Shown here: positions 35,386 to 44,491 of the stretch, in pieces
Layout of the letters: every line of letters begins with the position of its first letter
Numbering within the stretch: position 1 is the stretch's first letter
Source of the DNA: Abyssibius alkaniclasticus
Lineage (GTDB): Bacteria; Pseudomonadota; Alphaproteobacteria; Rhodobacterales; Rhodobacteraceae
NCBI RefSeq assembly: GCF_020447305.1
Contig: NZ_CP095732.1
Coordinates: 962,501-1,026,500 of the forward strand
DNA: 64,000 bases
Direction of reading: 5' to 3'
Notes under the pieces: model-generated
The model's database searches: none
What the model was told of the DNA's origin: nothing
Seen by the model: the letters and a program-made list of their open reading frames with translations, nothing else
Program-made: the position numbers and the translations under genes

Positions 35386-36644
35386 GCCGGGAGCCGCTTC
35401 GCCTTGAGGGCGGCGAAGGTTTCGCCGGTTTCCGCCAGCACAGCCTCTTGGCCGGTGAAGGACTGCCAGCGCTCGATGGCCACGTCGACATAGGCCGGGT
35501 TCAACTCGACCCCGAAGCACACCCGGCCCGTGGTTTCCGCCGCGATCAGGGTGGTGCCGGATCCCATGAAGGGTTCATAGACCGCCTGGCCGGGGCTGGA
35601 ATTGTTCAGGATCGGCCGCCGCATGCATTCGACCGGCTTTTGCGTGCCGTGTACGGTGTCGGCATCCTGATCCCGGTTGGCGATCTGCCACAGCGTGGTC
35701 TGCTTGCGGTCCCCGGCCCAGTGCCCCTGGCCTTTGGCGCGCACCGCATACCAGCAGGGTTCGTGCTGCCAGTGGTAGTCGCCGCGGCTGAGGACCAGCC
35801 GGTCCTTCGCCCAGATGATCTGCGACCGGATCGCGAAACCAGCAGCGGTCAGGCTGTCCGCCACGGTCGCGGCATGCAGCGCGCCGTGCCAGACATAGGC
35901 GACGTCGCCGGGGAACAGCGCCCAGGCTTCGCGCCAGTCGGCGCGGTCGTCATTCAGTACCTTGCCAGTGCGTTTCGTCTTCGCGGCCCCCGCGGCATTG
36001 CGCCAGGAGGGATCGTATTCGACGCCATAGGGCGGGTCGGTGACCATCAGCAGGGGACGCACATCACCGAGTAGCCGCCCCACCACATCGGCCGCGGTGC
36101 TGTCGCCGCAGATCAGCCGGTGCGCGCCGAACTGCCAGATGTCGCCCGGCACCGAAACTGGCGTGACAGGCAGATCGGGAACATCGTCCTCGCCCTCGAC
36201 CGGGCCGTCGCCGCCCAGCGCCTCGGGATCCCGCAGAAGCGCGTCGAGGTCATCGTCGCTGATGCCGAGCAGCGTCAGGTCGAAATCCTCGGCCAAGAGC
36301 CCCGCGATCTCGTCGCGCAACAGGGCTTCGTCCCACTCGCCCAGTTCGGTCAGCTTGTTATCGGCGATCCGGTAGGCCCGGCGTTCCGCCTCGTCGAGAT
36401 GGCTGAGCCGGATCACCGGCACCTCGGTCAGCCCGAGCATGGTCGCAGCCAGCACCCGACCATGGCCCGCGATCAGCTCGCCGTCGTCGGCGACCATGCA
36501 GGGGACGGTCCAGCCGAACTTGGCCATGCTGGCGGCGATCTTCGCCACCTGGTCGTAGCCGTGCATCTTGGCATTGCGGGCATAGGGGCGCAGCCGGGCA
36601 ATCGGCCAAGTTTCAATCTGGCTCGGCGCGAAGACGAGGTCCAT
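35382..36644 (-). CDS. ParB-like/DNA methyltransferase fusion (DPPY type)
   Basis: 420 residues. Same layout as the next gene: a ParB-like N-terminus (GELIAGHGRVLAATMLG) fused to a methyltransferase with DPPY (203-206) and VYEPFMGSGTTLIAAE. DPPY points to N6-adenine methylation. The two proteins are close paralogues over the ParB half (RLRPYARNAK, KLTELG.WDEALL) but diverge in the catalytic half, so this is a tandem duplication with specialisation. Transcription is with the phage late strand. Confidence 0.86.
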   Translation of the reverse strand: MDLVFAPSQIETWPIARLRPYARNAKMHGYDQVAKIAASMAKFGWTVPCMVADDGELIAGHGRVLAATMLGLTEVPVIRLSHLDEAERRAYRIADNKLTELGEWDEALLRDEIAGLLAEDFDLTLLGISDDDLDALLRDPEALGGDGPVEGEDDVPDLPVTPVSVPGDIWQFGAHRLICGDSTAADVVGRLLGDVRPLLMVTDPPYGVEYDPSWRNAAGAAKTKRTGKVLNDDRADWREAWALFPGDVAYVWHGALHAATVADSLTAAGFAIRSQIIWAKDRLVLSRGDYHWQHEPCWYAVRAKGQGHWAGDRKQTTLWQIANRDQDADTVHGTQKPVECMRRPILNNSSPGQAVYEPFMGSGTTLIAAETTGRVCFGVELNPAYVDVAIERWQSFTGQEAVLAETGETFAALKAKRLPA

Positions 36645-37069
36645 GGGATGGGGCTCGGGATGTGGGGGAGGGGAAATGAAAAGCGCCCGCGAGGGGGTTC
36701 CTCCGGGCGCAATTCTTCGATGATCAAGGGGTAGGTCAATGGGGGCAGGTCTGTCAACCCGAAAAGTGAAGCGGATTCAACGGCTTCTGACGAATTGGCT
36801 TCCAGGGGTGGCTTCCGGCTACCTGGCTTCCCCGGAGGTGGCTTCCCTGGCTTCCCGCCGGGAATCCACCCCGGCCAGATCGTGATTCCGCAAGCCGCTG
36901 ATCTGACTCAAGAATTCCGGCATCAGCGCGCTAGGTGGCTTCCGCCTGGCTTCCCCGGTGAAAACGCCTCACGCTAGCGAACCGCCGCGCTGCGCCCCCC
37001 CGCATACGTTCAGGGCCGGGGAGGAACCAGAGGAGGGGGGGATAACCTTCGGTTTCGGCCCGTTTTGGG
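36645..37069. repeat. Gene-free region with seven copies of TGGCTTCC
   Basis: No convincing gene lies between the methyltransferase start and the nuclease stop. The octamer TGGCTTCC occurs at 36796, 36809, 36824, 36839, 36848, 36936 and 36947. Five copies cluster in 60 bases and two more lie 80 bases on. Many are parts of a longer unit, GGTGGCTTCC then CTGGCTTCCC then CGG, seen three times (from about 36807, 36837 and 36934). A 60-residue open frame across it is Gly/Pro/Phe-repetitive only because of the repeats. Possible protein-binding array upstream of the methyltransferases. Confidence 0.7.
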
Positions 37070-38143
37070 TCAGAGCGTTTCGGAGAAGTGCGCGAGCAGG
37101 AAGCGACTTGGCTGGTCCTTATCGGCCCACGCGTCCCAAAGCGAACGCGCAACGGAATCCGAAGAAGTGATCAACCTGTTGACTTGGTCATGCCTCTTCT
37201 GACGCGCACGCGATCCAAAACTGCCATCCGTGCCGGGCAAGAGGTAGTCGTCCACAATTGACGACGTGAAATCGCTGACGGTTCTTGCCTTTCGATGCCG
37301 AATGGCCAAGTCCGCCTGGATTTCGCTGGCAAACTGCACAGGAGCCGACTTGCCATAGAATTCTGCCGCGAGCTTCCATACCTCGTCCAGAGCGTTATCC
37401 TCGATCAGCAGGCGCAGGACCTCCGGAATGTAGTCGTCGGCGCGTGCCTCTTGGAACACAATTCGTGCCTGGGCGAACTGCTCCTTGGTCGGCGGGTGCG
37501 TGTCGTCGTTCGCGTCTCTTACCAAAAACTTGCGTTGTTCCCGCAGGCCATCGAAACTCGATGTCGACACTAGGACTCCACGAATTCTGAACGTCCAAGT
37601 CTGATCGTCTATTGTGACCGGGCCGATCTCGTCGTGTAGAAAATGCGGCACGATCTGGGTGCAAACGACTTTGTACTCACCCCAACCAGCATGAGCGCCC
37701 AGCGCAAGGCCTTTCGGATCTGCGAACCCGAAAGTCTGGGTGCGGTTTTCCTCATCAACGATCCAGATGACGAAGTCGGGATAGTACCAGTCCGAAGAAT
37801 CAACCCGTAGCCTGAAGGACTTGGCGTCCTTTTCTATGTTCCGCTTCAGCCAGACCTTTCGTTTTCCCCAGACCAGGGGCGTAGAAGCCGCCTTTGGGTA
37901 GTCCTTTTTGGGATAGAGGTAGGTGATCAGGTCGCGAACGAACTTCTCCTCTTCACGGTTCAATGCCCCGGGCCCAGACAAAACGCCTGAGCCCTGCTGG
38001 TCGAGCAGAAGGGGTTGGTAGACGCTTCCAGGGGCGAGAACTTCGCAGTTATTGCTGGTGGCGCTGACAATCAGGGGCAGATTCTGCACGTCAGGGCACA
38101 GCACACGGTCACCGAACAAATTCGGTTGGGATTTGTCAGGCAT
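37070..38143 (-). CDS. PD-(D/E)xK nuclease subunit of a type III-like restriction system
   Basis: 357 residues from ATG 38143, which overlaps the helicase stop by eight bases. The nuclease core is read as Y-Y-P-D123-F-V-I-W and D142-P-K144 (FADPKGLAL), a normal PD-(D/E)xK arrangement. The C-terminal half is helical without known motifs. In classical type III systems this domain is the C-terminal end of Res; here it is a separate coupled gene. It is last in the mod-helicase-nuclease operon. Confidence 0.7.
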   Translation of the reverse strand: MPDKSQPNLFGDRVLCPDVQNLPLIVSATSNNCEVLAPGSVYQPLLLDQQGSGVLSGPGALNREEEKFVRDLITYLYPKKDYPKAASTPLVWGKRKVWLKRNIEKDAKSFRLRVDSSDWYYPDFVIWIVDEENRTQTFGFADPKGLALGAHAGWGEYKVVCTQIVPHFLHDEIGPVTIDDQTWTFRIRGVLVSTSSFDGLREQRKFLVRDANDDTHPPTKEQFAQARIVFQEARADDYIPEVLRLLIEDNALDEVWKLAAEFYGKSAPVQFASEIQADLAIRHRKARTVSDFTSSIVDDYLLPGTDGSFGSRARQKRHDQVNRLITSSDSVARSLWDAWADKDQPSRFLLAHFSETL

Positions 38144-40595
38144 TAGTGATTTCCTTGAAATACTGGCTTGGAATGCCGCTTTCCGACGCGCCAATGATCT
38201 CGTACCGGCTGTGCTTGGCTTCGATCTTGCGGTAAGCGCTTTCGAACAATTTCCTCGCCACCGTACTGGCCGCTATCTGAAGACGCTGCATGTCCTGCCG
38301 ACTTTGAATGCTGCAGAAGCCCGGCAGCGCCCAAACCTCGTACGGGCCCGAATGAAGGGCTGTGCTGACCGAAGTACGATCGAACCGGAGGTTCCACCGT
38401 TTTCCAATGCCCTTCCACTGGACGAGATCTGAATAGATCGCGTCGATGTCGAGGAGATGCGCGGTCTGCTTGAACGCTGCAGTGACGTCGGAGCCAACAC
38501 GGGCTGCATTCTCATCCAGACCATCTCGCCCGATGCGTGCGGTTGCGACACCAGCCGCATAAGACACAACAACCTTGTTTACGGATTTCAGCCATTTTGG
38601 CTCGCGAAGGTCGACAAGGAACGCGCTTTGTTGCGGGCCGACGGCCTTGATGGACAGAAGCGCGGGTGTTTCGGGAAGCCAGTTCTGTACGTCGCAGACG
38701 GTCCTGGTCTTTTCTCCGATTCCGTTCTCGAACAGCCCAGCAAGGAAAGCCTGCAGATACCGGGACTTCAGGCCGAAGACGAAGGCCGTCTGCAGCGCAG
38801 CCAAATCGCCTTTGATATCGCGCAGGCGCTTGCCGTTGCCGTTCGTTCCAGCAAATCGAACGACCCGCCCGAACATCTGGATGATGAGCGAGCCTTCGTT
38901 CTGGCCCAGACGAAGAAGGGTCAAGCTCGAGGCCCTGTAGTTGTCCCATCCTTCAGCAAAGCGGCGAGAGCCGATCAACAGGTTCACGCCCGAGTTGGCC
39001 AGTTCCAGGTCCGCGAACAGTGATGCGGTGAAAGCGTCATCTTCGACTTCGAGGGACGCTGCCTCCAGCGCATCTTTCAGGCCCTTCACATCGCCGACGT
39101 TCACGACGCCATAGTAATGCACGCTGTCGCCGCGACGAAGGCCGAGCCCCATCTCGCCCGGTGACGTCTTCAAGACACGGAACAACGGAACGTCACCGTC
39201 CTGCCAGCCGAACACGTCGTTCAGTATTCGGGCTTGGATTGCCGCCGCAGACATCCCCTGCAACCCTGTGGTCACGACCTCAGGCAGGAGGCTGGCACCT
39301 TGTCGGGCTGCATCCAGCACGCGAGTGATGCCTTCCGAGATGAAGTCATCTTCTGAAAGCGCCCGGTCGAGATACCGCAGGACATCGATGACGTCGGACG
39401 TCTGCTCCTTGTCGCCTTCGTTCTTGCCGCCGATCACGGAAAGGCCGAGCAGGACCCATAGCGGCTTCGCGATACGAATACCCCGGTCCTTGATTTGCTT
39501 CTGTACATCCGATTTGCCGAAGGATGCCAACTGATACCAATACGCGATCAGCGCCGCGGTCAGGGTCGTGTGCTGGATTTCCTCGGTGGTCTCGTCGTGC
39601 CCGTCGAGCTTCACATTCCAGAAATCCTTGCCGTAAAGATCGGCATGAAACCGGTCGTAGGCATAGTCGAGCATAATGGCTTTGGCATAGCGGCCGAACG
39701 TGGCCTCGGCCTCCGCCACCTGGCCGAAGGTCGCCGAGAATTCGACCAGCATGCCGCGATGGTCGGGCTGGCTGTCCCCGATCCCGGCGAGGTCAGATTG
39801 CAGCTTCTTCCAGACGCTTTCTTCACTGCGCTGGCCCTTATGCCCTTCGTCGACGAAAACGAGATTGCGCCCATCACGGAAGACCGATGTGGGGATGGTC
39901 ACTCCGTCGCCCTTCTTGGTTTCGGCCAGTTTGTTGATGTCGACGACGATCACAGTGTCAGGATGCAGGCGGCCTAGGCTCGAGGCATCGCCATCCATCG
40001 GATAGGCAAAGACATCGAACGCCTTTGTTTCCCTCAGCTTGTCGGCATGCTGGCGCGACAGGTTTTCGGATGGCGTGATCAGGATGGTGCGATCCCATGT
40101 ACCCGCGGCGTGAAGCATCGCGATGCAGGCGTGCAGCACATGGGTTTTGCCGGAACCGGTGGCCATCCAGAACGCGGCAAACTGCAGATCGTCCGCGGTG
40201 AAGGGGCTGATCGTCTCGCTACGGTTCTTCTGTGCCCAATCGGCAAGGAAGGCATTCAGCCGCTCAAGGAACGCACCCTCGTCCGTGCTGCGGCACTTCT
40301 GCCAATGCGCGAACAGGATCAGCGACAGATATTGCGCATAGCGCGGCGCCAGCTTCACTGTCTGGCACGCGGCACGGACCGCCTGATCCGCCTCTGTCAG
40401 CAGGGATGCATCACCCCGGCAAAGCGATTCCAGCAGCGACAGATAGTTGCCGTCTGCCATCGCCAGATCGGCTGTCATCGTGTCTTCGACCGTCGAGAGC
40501 CCGCGCATGACGGCGGCCAGATCCAGCCCGAGTTCGTAGGCCAGCGCATCGCGCAGGACGAGGGCCTTCTTCAGCCTGGCGTGACCGGATGCCAT
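38136..40595 (-). CDS. Type III-like restriction helicase (Res motor)
   Basis: 819 residues. Superfamily 2 helicase: Walker A ATGSGKT (145-151), DEGH (249-252), motif III VEFSATF, motif V SRRFAEGWDNYRASSL and motif VI QMFGRVVR. The ~100-residue N-terminus is helical. It ends about 200 residues beyond motif VI without an obvious nuclease site, consistent with the nuclease being the next gene. The start overlaps the mod stop (TGATG). It would translocate on or switch along DNA to trigger cleavage at unmodified sites. Confidence 0.85.
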   Translation of the reverse strand: MASGHARLKKALVLRDALAYELGLDLAAVMRGLSTVEDTMTADLAMADGNYLSLLESLCRGDASLLTEADQAVRAACQTVKLAPRYAQYLSLILFAHWQKCRSTDEGAFLERLNAFLADWAQKNRSETISPFTADDLQFAAFWMATGSGKTHVLHACIAMLHAAGTWDRTILITPSENLSRQHADKLRETKAFDVFAYPMDGDASSLGRLHPDTVIVVDINKLAETKKGDGVTIPTSVFRDGRNLVFVDEGHKGQRSEESVWKKLQSDLAGIGDSQPDHRGMLVEFSATFGQVAEAEATFGRYAKAIMLDYAYDRFHADLYGKDFWNVKLDGHDETTEEIQHTTLTAALIAYWYQLASFGKSDVQKQIKDRGIRIAKPLWVLLGLSVIGGKNEGDKEQTSDVIDVLRYLDRALSEDDFISEGITRVLDAARQGASLLPEVVTTGLQGMSAAAIQARILNDVFGWQDGDVPLFRVLKTSPGEMGLGLRRGDSVHYYGVVNVGDVKGLKDALEAASLEVEDDAFTASLFADLELANSGVNLLIGSRRFAEGWDNYRASSLTLLRLGQNEGSLIIQMFGRVVRFAGTNGNGKRLRDIKGDLAALQTAFVFGLKSRYLQAFLAGLFENGIGEKTRTVCDVQNWLPETPALLSIKAVGPQQSAFLVDLREPKWLKSVNKVVVSYAAGVATARIGRDGLDENAARVGSDVTAAFKQTAHLLDIDAIYSDLVQWKGIGKRWNLRFDRTSVSTALHSGPYEVWALPGFCSIQSRQDMQRLQIAASTVARKLFESAYRKIEAKHSRYEIIGASESGIPSQYFKEITNA

Positions 40596-43500
40596 CAGCG
40601 CCCCCCGAACTGGGTGGCAAAGATGGCTTCGATGGCCTCGAACCGCTCGCAGCCTTCAAAGGCCAGCTCCGGCATCGCGTTCGTCAGGAAGCGATCGGCG
40701 GGGTGCTCGGCCATCTTCGCCTTGCACCAGGCCTCATTCCCTTCCTGGTCGCATTCGCGGAACAGCACGGTGACAGACCGATTGCGACGGTCAGTGCCGG
40801 TGATGACCACGCCCTGATCTTCGCGGTAGAGGCGCGCGGCATCGAGGCCGAGCAGATAGATCAGGCTTTCGACCAGATCGACCTCGCGGTCCACGGCCTC
40901 ACCGCCGCCTTGCGCGCATTTGATGCTGTAGCCAAAGGGTGAGCGGAAATGGTCGACCGACTGGAACAGCTTTCGCGCTTCACGGTCGAGGCGATACTGG
41001 ATGGAAAAGGCTAGGTTTTCGAACGCGAGGGCGTCTTGTTCGCCGCCTTGCACCAAGGCGAGGTTCTCTAGCGTGTCTTCGTACTGTTCAAGCCGCTGGA
41101 CGCGGATGAATATGCCGGGTCCCCGCAGATCGACTGCGCTGCCGTCTTTCCACACATTTGACGCAGCAGCCTTCTTCAGACGAGGTAGTGTGGCGACTTC
41201 AAAGTAATCGTTCGCCTCAAATAGAATGAACTGGCGGTGCCCGTGATCTTGCTGATTAAGCAACATGGTCGCATGGGCTGTGGTCGCAGATCCACCGAAG
41301 CAGTCGATAACCGTCGCCTCAAGGTTATTTCTCAATCCCGAGACACGCAGGCAGTCTGCAACGGCGTGTACTGATTTTGGGAAAATGAATTTGTGCGCGC
41401 TGCCGAACATTCGGGAAAGAAGGTTCGTCCCGTACTCGACAGCCGAATATTCCTTCTTGTCCCACCAGGTCTGAGGGAGCAAACCGTCATCGTTGATGCG
41501 CCATTTACGATAGATAGCGGTTTTACCCTTGGAGTCATTCCTGACTTTGAAGTGGTGAAGGTTCTTCCTGGCGGTAGGGACGGTGAAATCCCAAATGCGC
41601 TCATTGCCCTTGGAGTCGATGGGCCAAATCACTTCCTCATCGGCGTCTGGTTCGTCAATGATCCTGTAGTTCCGTTGTTCGTTGTCCCATTCCAGGTTTG
41701 GAATTCTGATATCCGCACCCTTAACGTAAAAGGGATAGAATTGCCGTGGTCGGGTTGTGCGATAGGTGTTGACTCCGCCATGCTTCCGGAAGTTCGTCCA
41801 TTCGAAGTATCCAAACTCATCTTTCTCTTTGTAGCGGGCCTTCTGGTCTTCGCTGTGTTCAAGCCGGTTGACATTGGCCCATCCTTCAATTCCGAGGAAC
41901 ACTGCATACTCATGGCAGATCGAGAAGCCCGTCGTTGCCGTTCTACCTGCAGGGTTATTCTTGATAGGACAGATTCCAAGAACACCATACTCCGACAGAT
42001 CAGTGTCAATAAATGATCTCAGGCGGTGCAGTTCCGAGTCATCGATAGTGATGCAGAGGATCGCATCAGATGTCAGGATGGGCTTCAGCGATGAGTGGCG
42101 GTCTGCCATCATCGCAAGCCATGACGCGTGGCGGTATCCATTCTTGTAAGAAATCGGGCCGGCGTCGGTGTTGTAAGGTGGGTCGTTATAAAGAACTTGG
42201 ACGGACCCGCGATATTTCTCAGTAATCGTGTTGAGAGCTTGCCAATTGTCTGAGTGGATCGCCACTCCATCGAGCACAGCATCAAGATCATTCGTGGCGG
42301 TTATTGCCTTTGTGAGGCTCCACCGGAGGGTATCGGGGAAGTTCCTTGTGTCGATCGTCAAAGGAAGCCATCGGGCCTGAGCTTCTTGAGCCAGATCGGC
42401 GGGAACAACCTCACGACACTGATCTGCCTTCGAGATGTCCCCTAGCCCCAGATCCTTCCACTCAGTTCTTTGCGCGGCAATGATCTGCGGGAGATGGCTC
42501 ACCAGCCAGTCTTCGCCTGCCAGCTTGGCAATCCTGTCGAGCGTGATGACATAGCGCGTGGTGAAGACCAGCTTCTTCTTCTCCCACAGGGATTTCTGGA
42601 AATCCTCCAGCACCGCCAGGAAGTCGATGATCTGCTGGCCGATCTCGCGCACGATCCGGCCGACCCTGATCAGGCGGCGGGGCAGGTCGGTGTCGATCAG
42701 CAGCTGGTCGGCGTTCAGCACCTCGGTCTTCAGGAAGATGTCGAGGTCTTCGCGCAGGGCAGCGCCCAGCCGCTTGTGGATGAAGAAATCCGACTGGTTG
42801 CGTGCAACGAAGTGGTTCAGCCAGCGCTTCAGTTCAGCCTCGTCGGCGTTGATGTGCCCCTGGATGGCCTTGACGATGTCGTCCTTCTGCTTGTTGGACT
42901 GCGCGCCCTTCAGATACTTCAGCAAGACGATGTACCGGCCATCTTCGGCCTTGGTAACAGTATCGATCTCGTAATGCGCCTTGTCCGTCGGCTTCAGGCT
43001 GGCGCGCGTCTTCTGCAGTTCTTCGGGTTCGACCGAGAAGACGATGCGTTCGCCATTGGACAGGCGAACGGTGAAGTCGGTGAACGTGTCGCCCGACTTG
43101 ATGTAATACATATCCTCCGTCGCCCAGTGGAACTCAGTGTCCTCACCGGTCGAGCGGATGTAACGGCTACCATCCCGGCCATAGCGGCGTTCGACGATGA
43201 AATCACCGTCCTGGTAATGGCGCGAGAAAAACTGATAAAGGCGGTTCAACACCTCGCGGCGGTCGGTGCCGACATTTTCGCTGGCGCGCAGCTGTTCTTG
43301 AAGTGAGCGGTATTCGTCGACTTTCGATTTGAAGGCGGGGAAGCGCTCGGCCTGATCAAGCAGATCGCGCCGTTCTTGGTCGTTCATGCCCGGCTTTATG
43401 CCGAATTCGCCTTCGATTTGCTTAAGCCGAAGACGATCCCCGGCTGATTCCTCATCATCTGCTTTGCGAAAGGCCATGGCGAGGATTTCAGATAGTTTTC

Positions 43501-43681
43501 CACCTTCCAGCGCCTTGGTGCCGTTCTTTTCGACCACCTGACCGAGGAATGCTTTCACTTCCTGATTGTGATGGCGAATGATCCGGTAAAATCCGAAGTC
43601 AAGGCGTTCCGCTTCATCCAGCTGAAACAGTTCCGCCATCAACTCGACAAAGCGGACCTCAGCTTGTTCAATCGTCGTCAT
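40595..43681 (-). CDS. Type III-like DNA methyltransferase (Mod)
   Basis: 1028 residues from ATG 43681 (TTIEQAEVRFVELMAELFQL). The catalytic motif NDPPYNTD has D500-P501-P502-Y503. The SAM motif DCFGGSATTAHA comes after it, the beta-class order of type III Mod enzymes, indicating N6-adenine methylation. The N-terminal ~480 residues are long for a Mod and may hold recognition and assembly domains. First gene of the three-gene operon. An internal stretch (about 41350-42300) is less GC-rich than its surroundings, covering the catalytic and target-recognition part, which suggests domain exchange. Confidence 0.85.
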   Translation of the reverse strand: MTTIEQAEVRFVELMAELFQLDEAERLDFGFYRIIRHHNQEVKAFLGQVVEKNGTKALEGGKLSEILAMAFRKADDEESAGDRLRLKQIEGEFGIKPGMNDQERRDLLDQAERFPAFKSKVDEYRSLQEQLRASENVGTDRREVLNRLYQFFSRHYQDGDFIVERRYGRDGSRYIRSTGEDTEFHWATEDMYYIKSGDTFTDFTVRLSNGERIVFSVEPEELQKTRASLKPTDKAHYEIDTVTKAEDGRYIVLLKYLKGAQSNKQKDDIVKAIQGHINADEAELKRWLNHFVARNQSDFFIHKRLGAALREDLDIFLKTEVLNADQLLIDTDLPRRLIRVGRIVREIGQQIIDFLAVLEDFQKSLWEKKKLVFTTRYVITLDRIAKLAGEDWLVSHLPQIIAAQRTEWKDLGLGDISKADQCREVVPADLAQEAQARWLPLTIDTRNFPDTLRWSLTKAITATNDLDAVLDGVAIHSDNWQALNTITEKYRGSVQVLYNDPPYNTDAGPISYKNGYRHASWLAMMADRHSSLKPILTSDAILCITIDDSELHRLRSFIDTDLSEYGVLGICPIKNNPAGRTATTGFSICHEYAVFLGIEGWANVNRLEHSEDQKARYKEKDEFGYFEWTNFRKHGGVNTYRTTRPRQFYPFYVKGADIRIPNLEWDNEQRNYRIIDEPDADEEVIWPIDSKGNERIWDFTVPTARKNLHHFKVRNDSKGKTAIYRKWRINDDGLLPQTWWDKKEYSAVEYGTNLLSRMFGSAHKFIFPKSVHAVADCLRVSGLRNNLEATVIDCFGGSATTAHATMLLNQQDHGHRQFILFEANDYFEVATLPRLKKAAASNVWKDGSAVDLRGPGIFIRVQRLEQYEDTLENLALVQGGEQDALAFENLAFSIQYRLDREARKLFQSVDHFRSPFGYSIKCAQGGGEAVDREVDLVESLIYLLGLDAARLYREDQGVVITGTDRRNRSVTVLFRECDQEGNEAWCKAKMAEHPADRFLTNAMPELAFEGCERFEAIEAIFATQFGGR

Positions 43682-43822
43682 CAGATACCTTCCTGCCCCG
43701 GCTGCCGCCGCCGCGACATCGTTTTCCGGCGACAATAGACGGCACATCCGCCTAACGGAAGCGGTTTAGGCCGGTTGCTCGGGGTTTCCAAAGGGTTGAA
43801 GGGCGTTGAACGGCGCGTGGCC

Positions 43823-44491
43823 TTATCTGGCCGCCCCCCAAGGCCGTGCCTTCGGCATCGCCGCCGTCACCTCAACCTCCCGCAGCATCCCGCATTCGAT
43901 CAGACCGTCCCTGACCCAACTCAGCGCCTGCCACCAGTCGTCATATCCACGCCGGGCGGCCTCGATCTGCTGCGGGTGGGGCGAGAACGTGACCGGGCAA
44001 GCCATGACGTCGATGGTTTTCCATGTGGCACGGGCGCCCGGGCCGCGCACGCGGATGCGCTCGGTGCCCACGACGACGGTGCCCACATGCGTGCCATGCT
44101 GGTTCTGCTTGACGATGGTCGGCACGCAGCGCGGGATGGCGCCGGGCATCCAGTCCGGGGTCAGCCCGGCGCGGGCCAGTTCGGCAACCCTGATCGCCAT
44201 GCGCTTACCGCCGAGACTGTCGGGGATCCCTGCCACGGTGGCGGCGATGACCTCGGCGTCCTCGTGGGTGTAGCCGCCGATCTTGTGCTGGCCTCCGTCG
44301 ATCTTGCAGCCCAGCACGGCACGCTGGAGGAGAACGTATTCCAGACCGAAGCCGAAGCCCTCCTCGGTGATGTCCGGGGGCAGGGGCAGGTCAAGTTGTG
44401 CCTGTTCCACCCGGAACGCCCATTCCAGCGCGGCCTGCACGCCCAGCGCGCGCTTGATCCTGGTGCCGCTGACGCGGCCGTGGAAACTCAT
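43823..44491 (-). CDS. Conserved phage protein of unknown function
   Basis: 222 residues. The ATG at 44491 overlaps the stop of the alternative-frame reading of the cytosine methyltransferase locus (ATGA). The sequence has HKIGGYTHEDAEVIAATVAG (about 69-88) and a C-terminal IDVMACPVTFSPHPQQIEAA segment; no catalytic motif is recognised. It is downstream of replication and methyltransferase genes, so probably an early or middle phage function. Confidence 0.6.
   Translation of the reverse strand: MSFHGRVSGTRIKRALGVQAALEWAFRVEQAQLDLPLPPDITEEGFGFGLEYVLLQRAVLGCKIDGGQHKIGGYTHEDAEVIAATVAGIPDSLGGKRMAIRVAELARAGLTPDWMPGAIPRCVPTIVKQNQHGTHVGTVVVGTERIRVRGPGARATWKTIDVMACPVTFSPHPQQIEAARRGYDDWWQALSWVRDGLIECGMLREVEVTAAMPKARPWGAAR

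Noticed and set aside
36795-36977. A 60-residue Gly/Pro/Phe-rich collagen-like frame
   Set aside because: The pattern is produced by the TGGCTTCC repeats; there is no ribosome site.
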